In this document: positions 35,940 to 44,213 of the stretch, piece after piece | Layout: the number at the start of each line of letters is the position of its first letter | Numbering within the stretch: position 1 is the stretch's first letter | Source: Agathobacter sp. | GTDB taxonomy: Bacteria > Bacillota > Clostridia > Lachnospirales > Lachnospiraceae | Assembly: GCA_022769125.1 (NCBI GenBank) | Contig: JALEKN010000014.1 | Location: forward strand, 1 to 64,000 | Direction: 5' to 3' | DNA: 64,000 bases | Translations under genes and position numbers: made by a program | Notes under the pieces: model-generated | What the model saw: the letters and a program-made list of their open reading frames with translations, nothing else | What the model was told of the DNA's origin: nothing | Databases searched by the model: none

Positions 35940-38117
35940 ATGAAGAAAAGACTTGGTGCACTTATCATGGTATTTACAATGATACTTGGAATTTTTTCCG
36001 GAATCGGAGTAGACATGGTGTGGGCGGATGAAGGCGGACAGGACGGAAACGATGCAGCTGTTACCGGACTGGCAGTGGCATATCTGTTTGACTGGGATGA
36101 GGATAACAAGCCGTCCCTGCGGGAGGATGCTGTGTGGGAAAAAGAGACAGAGACCGGTTTGGGAGAGTGTATTTTATATGCAAAGAACCTAAGTGATGCG
36201 GGAGAACCGGAGGGCGATCCGATCCGCGCGGATAAACTTACGCTTGTTTATTGTGGTGCAGACGGAACGGATACGCCACAGGAGGGTATTGGTACGGTTA
36301 CAGCTCTTGAGACAGATGGTGATTACTTATCCCTTCAGGTTACGAAGCTTGGCGTGTATCAGCTTTATGTGACGGGTCATACTGGCGATGTAGTCACCAT
36401 TAAGGCTGCGTACCGGAATTTTGAGTTCTGTACATCACAGACACTTAATGAAGATGGTATTTTAAATCACTATGACCTTACTGATGCCGACAACAGGCTC
36501 TATCTGATCGAGAGCGCACCAAAGGAGGTCACATGGGATAAGACGGATATTTGGAATGTATCTGTGGATGGAAAGCCGGTGGACGAGGCAGATTACGGAA
36601 CCTATTTTAGCAGGACGAAGGTTGCAGACGATGAGAACTCAGTAACCTATGAGATCACATTTGTAAAAGGCTCGTTCCACTGGATTGATATGGAAGTATC
36701 CGGAAACGGGACGTATTCGGATGATGGATCATGGGACACAAGCATCTGGCTGTCTGTAAACTATGACGGAATCATCCCGGGCTTTGGGGCTGCGGCTGAC
36801 ATTGTGTGGAGTGAGGATGGAATCCCATCTGTTGTGGAGGGCGGATTCTATGCGACAGAACAGTGGGCATATCTAAGCCAGGGCATGGAACTTGATTTTG
36901 CAGATGTGGATGCAGACGGAACTGTTACAAAAAGCTATTCGGCAGATGAATTGACTGCAACGGCAATAGACGGAGACGGAACTGCCACGATCAGCCGAAC
37001 AAAAGGAACTCCGGTATCGGTAAGCTTTGATAAGCTTGGAGATTACCGCATTGCTCCGGCAGATGGCAGCAGTGAAGGGGTTGTGATCCATGTCTCTTAC
37101 TGCCCGCTGGGTGTGTATACGGAAAATGTGCGGAGTGAGGAAACAGCATGGCATTCCAACAAGGTTCTGTACAGCAGTAATAATGAGGACACGATCCTGT
37201 ATGCGATTCCGACGGATGATAAGGCGATGACCATCGGAAACGTCAGATTCTTTGTACAGCCGGTAGATGAAGAGGAAACGGATGACATAGCAGATTATTA
37301 TAGTGTCACGGAAATCGGAGACGGCAGCTACAAGCTTGTCATCAATGGCAGCAATCGCAAGAATTTTAATCTGGAGATAAAAGCAGATGTAAGTGATGGC
37401 GAAAACAGTTGGGAATTTTTCTATGAAATGCGGCGTGAATATATACAGGAGGATAAACTTCTTGTAACGGATTATATCGATTTTACGGAGGATGGGACGC
37501 CGTCCTTAAATAGTGAAGCTGCCCTTTTAACTTATACGGGAGCGCGCGTGACGGGAGAGCACTATACGCTGTACCTTGCACTATGCGACAGCAGCAACAA
37601 AGAAAAAGCGGCAGTGAGCGCCGAGCAGCTTGTAATGCGGGATGAAGCCGGAAATGAGACCGGCACGATCACCGCAAATAAGAAAAACAGCAGATTCGTT
37701 GATGTGACCTTCCCGAAGGAAGGCTCTTACACGCTGGCACTCAGAACTGACGAGAATAACCGTGTGTGGGTGATCGCAGGATACCCGGAGCTGAGCTTCT
37801 ATACAGATAACACGATGTCAAAGGAAGCCTATGTGGAGGAGCTGCAGGTGTCAAAGGCAGACTCAGACAGGAAAGTTCTCTATATGCTGCAGCGTGTGAT
37901 GGATGAGGTAACGATAAAGAACCTGAAGCTTCAGGCAGTAGTCTACGATGCGGCAACGGATAAGGCAACGTACTTTGACGCAGGAACATATTTTACTTAT
38001 GAAAATATTCAGCACCATCGAGGGTGTGGCACGGTATCAGATCACTCTTGCAGAGAGAACGGCACTCCCGGAAAAGTTCTGGCTCCGTGTGACCGGAATC
38101 CTATGTGGAGAAGGTGA
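35940..38117 (+). CDS. secreted repeat protein, N-terminal part (frameshifted)
   Basis: A signal peptide (residues 1-30, ending VWADEGG) is followed by three related segments of about 200-230 residues, each starting near DxxDEDxKPSL or DFTEDGTPSL and closing with YFxxxxVxxxxxxVxYEIT. The last repeat breaks near 38005; the reading frame then runs 110 bases into nonsense. The remainder continues in the +1 frame at 37948-39045. Either the gene is a recent pseudogene, the frame is variable, or there is a sequence error. AGGAGG lies ten bases before ATG 35940. Confidence 0.7.
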   Translation: MKKRLGALIMVFTMILGIFSGIGVDMVWADEGGQDGNDAAVTGLAVAYLFDWDEDNKPSLREDAVWEKETETGLGECILYAKNLSDAGEPEGDPIRADKLTLVYCGADGTDTPQEGIGTVTALETDGDYLSLQVTKLGVYQLYVTGHTGDVVTIKAAYRNFEFCTSQTLNEDGILNHYDLTDADNRLYLIESAPKEVTWDKTDIWNVSVDGKPVDEADYGTYFSRTKVADDENSVTYEITFVKGSFHWIDMEVSGNGTYSDDGSWDTSIWLSVNYDGIIPGFGAAADIVWSEDGIPSVVEGGFYATEQWAYLSQGMELDFADVDADGTVTKSYSADELTATAIDGDGTATISRTKGTPVSVSFDKLGDYRIAPADGSSEGVVIHVSYCPLGVYTENVRSEETAWHSNKVLYSSNNEDTILYAIPTDDKAMTIGNVRFFVQPVDEEETDDIADYYSVTEIGDGSYKLVINGSNRKNFNLEIKADVSDGENSWEFFYEMRREYIQEDKLLVTDYIDFTEDGTPSLNSEAALLTYTGARVTGEHYTLYLALCDSSNKEKAAVSAEQLVMRDEAGNETGTITANKKNSRFVDVTFPKEGSYTLALRTDENNRVWVIAGYPELSFYTDNTMSKEAYVEELQVSKADSDRKVLYMLQRVMDEVTIKNLKLQAVVYDAATDKATYFDAGTYFTYENIQHHRGCGTVSDHSCRENGTPGKVLAPCDRNPMWRR

Positions 38118-39045
38118 GGAGATCAAGCTGGAGGAGGCTGTTGAGATCACGGTCGAGCAGGGGGAGAGCGTGACACCAGCTCCAACACCAGCACCGACAC
38201 CAACTCCGGCGGAAACCACAGAGACGGATAACACAACCAAGGACACGACAACCACGGAGGTCAAAAAAGAGACGGTAAAGAATGACTCCGGCAAAAAGGT
38301 AACGGTTGAAACAACGGTTGTGAAGAATGAGGCGGGCAAAGTATTATCGTCCACTACGATCTCTGAGATACCAAAGGCTGCAAAGAATACAACCGCAACC
38401 GTGACCGTAAAAAAGAATGCAAAGGGTAAGACGACAAGTGCGGAGGCGGTGATTGAGAATACTGTAAAGAAGGGCAAGAAAGACACGGTAAAAACCACGA
38501 TTTCTGCAAAGGTAGTAAAGCAGGTTAGCGAGGCAGCGGATACCACGAAGCTGAATATCACACAGACGGTAAAGGATACAAAGGGCAAAGTTCTGTATAC
38601 GATAGAGACCAACGCAAAGAATCTTGTTGCAGGAAAGAAGCTGACATTGGTAAAGATTGTGGACGGAAAGCAGATTCTTGTGACAAAGCCTGTTACCGTT
38701 TCTAAGAGCGGCAATGTAAGTGTAAATGCCGGGACAGGTGAATACAAGCTTTTGAGCGCGAGCGAGGCAAAGGAACTTCAGAAGCAGATCCTTAAAACCG
38801 TAAAACCGGAGCAGAAGGAGCTTGCTGTGGAGAAGGGCGAAAAGGCAAAAGTTAAGCTGAGCAGTAAGCTGGATATGAATAATGTGGCAAGTGTAACGTA
38901 CAATTGCTCTGACACATCCATTGCAAAGGTTGACAAAAATGGAAAGGTAACAACGAAGAAGAAGGGTACTGCAACGATCACGATGACCGTCACATTAAAT
39001 GATGGAAGCACGAAGCGCATTACCACAACAATCACAGTAAAGTAA
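37948..39045 (+). CDS. secreted repeat protein, C-terminal part (frameshifted)
   Basis: This frame carries the end of the third repeat (STIEGVARYQITLAER, which aligns with DENSVTYEITFVKG in the first repeat), a TPAPTPAPTPTP linker, a lysine/threonine-rich beta region and a C-terminal BIG2-like Ig domain (SVTYNCSDTSIAKVDKNGKV). No LPXTG anchor is seen, so it was probably secreted or wall-associated. The true join lies between about 38000 and 38020. It has no start codon of its own with a clear site, apart from a possible ATG at 38000. Confidence 0.65.
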   Translation: MRQRIRQRTLTQEHILLMKIFSTIEGVARYQITLAERTALPEKFWLRVTGILCGEGEEIKLEEAVEITVEQGESVTPAPTPAPTPTPAETTETDNTTKDTTTTEVKKETVKNDSGKKVTVETTVVKNEAGKVLSSTTISEIPKAAKNTTATVTVKKNAKGKTTSAEAVIENTVKKGKKDTVKTTISAKVVKQVSEAADTTKLNITQTVKDTKGKVLYTIETNAKNLVAGKKLTLVKIVDGKQILVTKPVTVSKSGNVSVNAGTGEYKLLSASEAKELQKQILKTVKPEQKELAVEKGEKAKVKLSSKLDMNNVASVTYNCSDTSIAKVDKNGKVTTKKKGTATITMTVTLNDGSTKRITTTITVK

Positions 39046-39062
39046 ATAGATGAACTTAAAAA

Positions 39063-39094
39063 TCCCCGCAGGCTGGATGCCTGCGGGGTATTTG
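39063..39094 (+). terminator. hairpin after secreted repeat gene
   Basis: CCCCGCAGGC pairs with GCCTGCGGGG around TGGAT. Only TATTT follows, so termination may be partial. The island starts just after it. Confidence 0.6.
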
Positions 39095-39160
39095 AATGGA
39101 CTTATCGCGGGTGGTGTCAAGGGATAGCTATATAAGAAAAAATAAAATGAAAGAATATTA

Positions 39161-39189
39161 ATTGACGTAAGAATACAAATGTAGTAAGA
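39161..39189 (+). promoter_or_regulatory. candidate promoter of the radical SAM/ABC island
   Basis: TTGACG (39161-39166) and TAAGAA (39184-39189) are spaced by 17 bases; the -10 box is weak. The AT-rich gap 39095-39274 holds no other gene. Confidence 0.35.
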
Positions 39190-39274
39190 ATAAAATGTAA
39201 TATATAATCATACTCACAATGGTTACATAAATAAGGCGAATAATTGTAAGAAATAGGATGGGGAAAATAGACGG

Positions 39275-40912
39275 TTGGATTATAATAACGCAGAGGATGT
39301 TAAACAGCCTTTTCAATTATCATTAAACAAACTGGTATTTGGGATACGCAGCGCGATTGTTGTAGTGCTGCTGTTTATATCAAGTATGGCTAATGCCGCG
39401 AGTTGTCTCAAACTGGCAGATATGATTGATTACATACAAGAAAAGGATATGAAGGCGCTGATCATTTCTTTAGTCTTTTTTGCAGGATTGCTTTTCGTTT
39501 CCGCAGTATGCAATATAGTTGCATGGCGAATGATTTTTTCGCTACTGTATTATAAAACAATCACATTAAAGAATACTATTTTTAAAAGTGATATTTCAGA
39601 TACGAAAGCTGCGGAAACGCGGATGGCAGACTACAATACGAATATTGATTTGGTGTATGACTCCATATATCTTGTGAGATGGAATATCTTAAATCTTGTT
39701 CTTACTGTAATATGTACGATTGCGGCGATTGTCAGTATTGATCCGATTATTTTGCCGGTAGCGATTCTTTCCAGCTTACTTCCGTTTGCGGTTCCTTTCA
39801 TAGGAAAGAAAAAAAGAGAAAAGGTTAGTGTGAATTTCTCTCAGCAGGTCAATGAATATCAGAATTATGTAATCGACAGGATGAGGGGAAAAAGAGTCTT
39901 TCAGCGATATCAGGTGACAACGGCCGTTTCATTGGATCACATCGAACGCAGCAGCCTATCGGAAAAGAGCCGCAAAGAGTACAGAGAAGTTAAAAATTTT
40001 ACGCAGATTTTTAATTCTACAGTAGGTTCGGCCGCTTTTCTGCCGGTTATCGGAGTTGGCGGGTATTTGGCATTTCTCGGAAGAATAGGAACCGGAAGTG
40101 TTATTGCCGTGATCAATCTGATGAATTATCTGGTCGATCCGGTGGTAGCGATTGTCCAGTTAATCAACGCAATGCAACAGGCGAAGCCTATAGAAAAGAA
40201 ACTTTTAAAAGACCGGTGCGATCAAAAGGAAGCTTCAGGCTCATTGGAATTAATTCATTATCATTTAAGATTACAGGACATCAGTTTTTCTTATCCTGAA
40301 TCCACCCGATCTGTTATTGATAATTTAAATTTCGAATTTGAGGAAAATAAAAAATATCTTATAACGGGAGAAAGCGGAGCGGGAAAATCTACTTTAGCAA
40401 AGCTGCTGATTAAGGATATTACAGTAAATAGCGGAGAAATTTTTCTGGAAAATGAACCATACCGGATGATTGACAGAAACCAGTTACTTAATGTGGTCCG
40501 ATATGTTGAGCAGACCCCATACATTTTTGAAGGGACTCTCTTTGATAATATAGCTTTTTACCGGGATAATATAACCGAAGAAGACGTAAACAACGTAATA
40601 AGAAGATTTGGATTAGAAAACATACCGACGGATAAGGTGCTTTCGGAGGAAACGCTTTCCGGAGGGGAAAAGCAGCGTATATCACTTGCAAGATCTGTGC
40701 TGGGAAATACACCGATTATGATTTTTGACGAGCCTACAGCTGCACTTGATGCCGGTATGACATATGCGGTTATGAACGAATTGGTTCATATCCCATCAAT
40801 GATTATTGTTATCAGTCATGAGAACAGCCATAAAGTATTGGAACTGTTCGATGCTGTGTTGCCACTAGATGAAAGACGAGGGAGGAATGATTATGAAAAA
40901 CAAAATTTCTGA
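39275..40912 (+). CDS. ABC transporter, fused permease and ATPase
   Basis: The 545-residue half-transporter has six hydrophobic segments (residues 20-310) and a nucleotide-binding domain with Walker A GESGAGKST, signature LSGGEKQR and Walker B IMIFDEPTAALD. There is no N-terminal C39 peptidase domain, so if it exports a peptide, leader removal must occur elsewhere. The start is TTG with GGATGGGG 11 bases upstream, which is weak. It leads the AT-rich island, with the small protein starting inside its end. Confidence 0.85.
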   Translation: MDYNNAEDVKQPFQLSLNKLVFGIRSAIVVVLLFISSMANAASCLKLADMIDYIQEKDMKALIISLVFFAGLLFVSAVCNIVAWRMIFSLLYYKTITLKNTIFKSDISDTKAAETRMADYNTNIDLVYDSIYLVRWNILNLVLTVICTIAAIVSIDPIILPVAILSSLLPFAVPFIGKKKREKVSVNFSQQVNEYQNYVIDRMRGKRVFQRYQVTTAVSLDHIERSSLSEKSRKEYREVKNFTQIFNSTVGSAAFLPVIGVGGYLAFLGRIGTGSVIAVINLMNYLVDPVVAIVQLINAMQQAKPIEKKLLKDRCDQKEASGSLELIHYHLRLQDISFSYPESTRSVIDNLNFEFEENKKYLITGESGAGKSTLAKLLIKDITVNSGEIFLENEPYRMIDRNQLLNVVRYVEQTPYIFEGTLFDNIAFYRDNITEEDVNNVIRRFGLENIPTDKVLSEETLSGGEKQRISLARSVLGNTPIMIFDEPTAALDAGMTYAVMNELVHIPSMIIVISHENSHKVLELFDAVLPLDERRGRNDYEKQNF

Positions 40913-41153
40913 TTTCTTTAGAGCGTATAAAATGGAAATCAACAGATGTGAGTCTGCACTTGAGGTGTATTCGCTGTTTACTGAAAAATATACTGAGTCT
41001 GGCTGTACGATGGATGAATTCTTTGATGAAATACGGGAATTGGACCAAGAAAGTGAGTTTCAGTTCTTGGACAATAGTGTAGTTGGAGCGGGGGTTAAGA
41101 TTGGCAATATTTATATTCAGTTGAAACAATGTGCGGAAGCAAGTAGAATTTGA
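40893..41153 (+). CDS. 86-residue small protein, candidate RiPP precursor
   Basis: I do not recognise the family. It is acidic and helical in the first 55 residues (ALEVYSLFTEKY, MDEFFDEIREL), then has DNSVVGAG and a short tail VKIGNIYIQLKQCAEAS with one cysteine. The helical part resembles a Nif11-like leader in pattern, and the GAG step could be a cleavage site; both are inference. GGGAGG lies seven bases before ATG 40893, inside the end of the transporter gene. Its TGA overlaps the radical SAM start. It could instead be an accessory binding protein. Confidence 0.55.
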   Translation: MKNKISDFFRAYKMEINRCESALEVYSLFTEKYTESGCTMDEFFDEIRELDQESEFQFLDNSVVGAGVKIGNIYIQLKQCAEASRI

Positions 41154-42193
41154 TGGAAAAACTGGACATTTTATATGTTGCTGACATATGGCTTACGAAG
41201 GAAGTTGACAGTAACTATATTGGACATAGAATTTTAGACACTATCTGCAGAGAAAATGGTTTTTTGTCAAAGGTGTTTTCTCCACAGGATATTGCAAAGA
41301 ATATCGATGACGGAGAATTATCACCTGAAGCGGCGATTGAACGGATTGCTGCAGATTTAATAAGTATTCATCCCAGAATATATTCTTTTTATTGTGTTTG
41401 TGATTCCTTTCCGCTTACGTGTTTAGTTGCGAAGAAGGTTAAGAAATCAAATGAAGATTCAATTATTGTTATGGCGGGACCGCAAGCATCAGCATTAAGA
41501 AATGAAATTGCGTATTCACTCCCCTATGTTGATTTTGTTGCATATTCTGAGGGGGAAAAGATGATTGTGGACTTCCTAAATGCTGTGATTTCAGGAAGTC
41601 CTCGTATAGAGGACGTCAGCGGAATTACGTATAAGGATAACACAGGAAGTGTTGTCACACATGAACCGCCTCGGGTTCTTAATGAAAAAGAATTGGAGAC
41701 GTCCATAAGGATAGAAACAAAAAAACTTCATTCTGAGGATACGGAATTTAGCATAGAAGGTGGAAGAGGCTGTCCATTTAACTGTACTTTCTGTATTACT
41801 TCAAAATATTGGGGACGTCAGCATCGTCTGATTGCGCCTAGAACGTTGATTGATATTATTCTGGAACATGTTGGAGATGACTGCAAACTCCCGATTAATA
41901 TTGTTCATGACCATTTTACGGCGAATAGAACATTTATAACAGATTTTTCTAATGAATTAATAGCCCGTGGGAATCCGATTAAATGGTCGTGTTCTTCAAG
42001 GATTGATTCTCTTGATAGGGCACTTATAGATTTACTTCAAAAGTCAAACTGCGTGTCCATTTATTTTGGAATAGAGACTGGTTCTGCAGTATTGCAAAAG
42101 AAAATTAATAAGAATTTGGATATTACTGGGCTTATTGATACAATTCAGTATCTTTCTGAAAAAAAATTGAAACAACCACGTCATTTATTATAG
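41153..42193 (+). CDS. B12-binding-type radical SAM enzyme, N-terminal part
   Basis: An N-terminal Rossmann-like cobalamin-binding region (about residues 1-170, with AGPQASALRNEIAYS and VDFVAYSEGE) precedes the radical SAM core with CPFNCTFC (CxxxCxxC) and a FGIETGS segment. Reading stops 27 bases after an A8 tract. One extra A, or a -1 slip on A_AAA_AAA, continues the frame into TTTSFIIGFPEET, a motif diagnostic of this family, and on to 42984. The start ATG overlaps the previous TGA. The proposed role is methylation or epimerisation of a peptide. Confidence 0.75.
   Translation: MEKLDILYVADIWLTKEVDSNYIGHRILDTICRENGFLSKVFSPQDIAKNIDDGELSPEAAIERIAADLISIHPRIYSFYCVCDSFPLTCLVAKKVKKSNEDSIIVMAGPQASALRNEIAYSLPYVDFVAYSEGEKMIVDFLNAVISGSPRIEDVSGITYKDNTGSVVTHEPPRVLNEKELETSIRIETKKLHSEDTEFSIEGGRGCPFNCTFCITSKYWGRQHRLIAPRTLIDIILEHVGDDCKLPINIVHDHFTANRTFITDFSNELIARGNPIKWSCSSRIDSLDRALIDLLQKSNCVSIYFGIETGSAVLQKKINKNLDITGLIDTIQYLSEKKLKQPRHLL
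42159..42166 (+). promoter_or_regulatory. A8 tract forming an A_AAA_AAA slippery heptamer
   Basis: The zero-frame codons around the tract are GAA AAA AAA TTG, so the heptamer at 42160-42166 is in the correct register for -1 slippage. The -1 frame is open from here to 42984 and completes the radical SAM family pattern. No stimulating structure was checked. Confidence 0.5.
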
Positions 42194-42231
42194 GATTTCC
42201 TGAGGAGACATTAACAGATTTTAAGGAAACA

Positions 42232-42984
42232 ATGCATTTGATTCAGAAATTGTGGTTTGTCAGAAATAATTATATCCAGTTGCATATGCTGGAGTTTTAC
42301 CCTAAAACGCAGGAAACGGATAGAAATATACAAACTCTCTTTTTTGACAGAAAATCGACGTTGTACCTCGGAAATAAACGGTCACAATTATGCGAAGAAT
42401 CCATTCAGCTTATTGAGTCAAGTGAAGAACTTTTTTCATCTTACTACAATATGTTCACAGACATAAGAAAACGCTATGGAAGTATGCCTTTGTTCTTTGA
42501 GATAATTTCCAATGCACGTATGTTTTACAGATCTTCATTGGAATTGTTGTTTCGAAAGAGAAACATTATTGAGGTATATGAGCAGAATAAAGCACTAATA
42601 GAAAATGAAGTGATGGCTGAAATAAGAGGATTTGATGATGCATATCTCAGGTATAAGGAGGTTGATATTGCAAAGAGGGTACTGATGCAATGTTGCAAAA
42701 ACGATTTCGAATTAAAGTGTTTTGTATACATCGAATCATTGATGCGTATGCTTGCATTACAGGAGAAAATATTTATTGTAATAAATCCGAAATTTGATCT
42801 ATTGCAGATGAGAAGGCTGAGTATGTATTTCCCAACTGAGAAAGAGTATATTTTGCATTCATACAATCATAAATGTCACATTATTACGGTTGATGAAAAA
42901 AGCAGGTTAGATAGTTTGAGAATTGTTTTGATAAAGAATGGCTTTTACGAAATGAGCGAGGAGAATTTTAAGCGTGAATTATAA
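42232..42984 (+). CDS. B12-binding-type radical SAM enzyme, C-terminal part
   Basis: This frame continues the previous gene; it opens before 42232, with TTTSFIIGFPEETLTDF encoded at about 42171-42225 and no good start codon with a binding site. The later 200 residues are helical with no known motif and may be a substrate-binding domain. Joined, the enzyme would be near 610 residues. Its end overlaps the next radical SAM gene by 11 bases, implying coupled translation. Alone it would be non-functional, so either slippage or a sequencing error is likely. Confidence 0.65.
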   Translation: MHLIQKLWFVRNNYIQLHMLEFYPKTQETDRNIQTLFFDRKSTLYLGNKRSQLCEESIQLIESSEELFSSYYNMFTDIRKRYGSMPLFFEIISNARMFYRSSLELLFRKRNIIEVYEQNKALIENEVMAEIRGFDDAYLRYKEVDIAKRVLMQCCKNDFELKCFVYIESLMRMLALQEKIFIVINPKFDLLQMRRLSMYFPTEKEYILHSYNHKCHIITVDEKSRLDSLRIVLIKNGFYEMSEENFKREL

Positions 42985-43933
42985 TTCTTTAGCAATTGAA
43001 ATTACACGGAAATGCTCTTTGAATTGCGCACATTGTTGCTATTCTGGCGGAATCAACACGAAAGCGGATATTGATATAGAAAAATTTTCTTCGTTTGTAT
43101 CTGGGCTGACAGATGATAAAAACATCATGGCCATTTCATTAACGGGTGGAGAACCTTTTTATTGTTTCAATTTATTGAAAGCGTGTGTAGAGGTGGCTCA
43201 TAATAACAAGTTTCAGGTTGGTGTAGTAACTAGCGGCGTCTGGGCATCCAGCTATAAGCATGCAATTGAACGCATTCAGGAGCTTAAAAATTGCGGTCTC
43301 AATATGATTACAGTCAGTTTGGATGAATACCATCTGAAATATGTAAAAAAAGACTGTATTCTAAATTTGGCAAAAGCTGCCAGAATCTGTAAGGTCGAGA
43401 TATCTATTCAGGTTGCCGTTTTAAATAATAGCGAACTCGGTTGTATTTTCAACGGACTTCAGCAGATTCTGCCATATATTCATGTTGAGTTTATAAAAAC
43501 ATATCCGGTAGGAAATGCTGTTAATATTAACAAAGAATATTTTATTACGGATGTTTCAGTAAGCAATGCATTTTGCGAAAAAGGAAGCTCCTATTTTGTC
43601 TCCTCTGAATTTGAATTATTTCCGTGTTGTTCCCCATTGGCGCATACATGCTGCTTTAATTTGGGAATAGTTAGTGAAAAAAAAGGTCTGGAAATTCGGA
43701 ATTTACTTGAAAGAAATAAAACATTAGCAGTAATCAGACATTTTGGTTTTGCACCCTATCAGGATGTACTGGAAGAAGCATTTTCAAAAGGAACACGTGT
43801 GGTATCAGCCTGTGAGCTATGCAGTTATTTGTTTTCAGAAAAAAATTATATAAAAACGTTAATACAAACCAATCTATTTATAGAGAACTATGTTTGTAAT
43901 GAACATTTAGATTTGTATAGTAGGATTTTATAA
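42974..43933 (+). CDS. radical SAM enzyme with cysteine-rich C-terminal region
   Basis: The 319-residue protein begins with a radical SAM motif CSLNCAHC (CxxxCxxC) in its first 25 residues, and SLTGGEPF follows. Its C-terminal 120 residues contain FCEKG, PCCSP, TCCFN and ACELC, enough cysteines for extra iron-sulfur clusters as in SPASM or twitch domains. Such enzymes crosslink or oxidise ribosomal peptides. GTG at 42974 follows GAGGAG by nine bases. It is the last gene of the island. Confidence 0.8.
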   Translation: MNYNSLAIEITRKCSLNCAHCCYSGGINTKADIDIEKFSSFVSGLTDDKNIMAISLTGGEPFYCFNLLKACVEVAHNNKFQVGVVTSGVWASSYKHAIERIQELKNCGLNMITVSLDEYHLKYVKKDCILNLAKAARICKVEISIQVAVLNNSELGCIFNGLQQILPYIHVEFIKTYPVGNAVNINKEYFITDVSVSNAFCEKGSSYFVSSEFELFPCCSPLAHTCCFNLGIVSEKKGLEIRNLLERNKTLAVIRHFGFAPYQDVLEEAFSKGTRVVSACELCSYLFSEKNYIKTLIQTNLFIENYVCNEHLDLYSRIL

Positions 43934-44091
43934 TATGCTAAGGACAATAGAGACTGGAAGTTTACGAAATGCCTAGAGACTATATGAATTCGAAGCACAA
44001 GACTTTATCCTAGCCAAAATACATTTCGTTTGCCGGAAAAGATTATAATGAATTTATATTTGTATAGGTAGTCTGTAATATAGGGAAGAGA

Positions 44092-44120
44092 TTGCAAGAT
44101 GGGCAGCAGTATGGTACACT
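44092..44120 (+). promoter_or_regulatory. promoter of the NCS2 permease
   Basis: TTGCAA (44092-44097) and TACACT (44115-44120) are spaced by 17 bases. The gap 43934-44213 also holds an ACGAAATG/CATTTCGT dyad and the hairpin at 44150; no gene is seen in it. Confidence 0.6.
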
Positions 44121-44149
44121 TAGAAAAATAAGTTGTCCTGCGCTGATTT

Positions 44150-44180
44150 GAGCGGAGATGAATCATCTCTGCTCATTTTG
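44150..44180 (+). terminator. hairpin in the leader of the NCS2 permease
   Basis: GAGCGGAGAT pairs with ATCTCTGCTC around GAATC (one G-T), followed by ATTTT. It lies between promoter and start codon, so it may attenuate the gene. I did not find a full purine riboswitch. Confidence 0.4.
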
Positions 44181-44213
44181 CGTGTGGATGAAATCACAGG
44201 AGGAGTCAATAAT

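Noticed and set aside
39275-40912. Peptidase-containing (C39) bacteriocin exporter
   Set aside because: The N-terminus starts straight into membrane helices; no C39 cysteine/histidine domain is encoded.
43934-44213. Purine riboswitch before the NCS2 permease
   Set aside because: GACTATATG and a TTTACG block are present, but the TCTACC core and the paired P2/P3 loops are not. Only a promoter and a hairpin can be supported.
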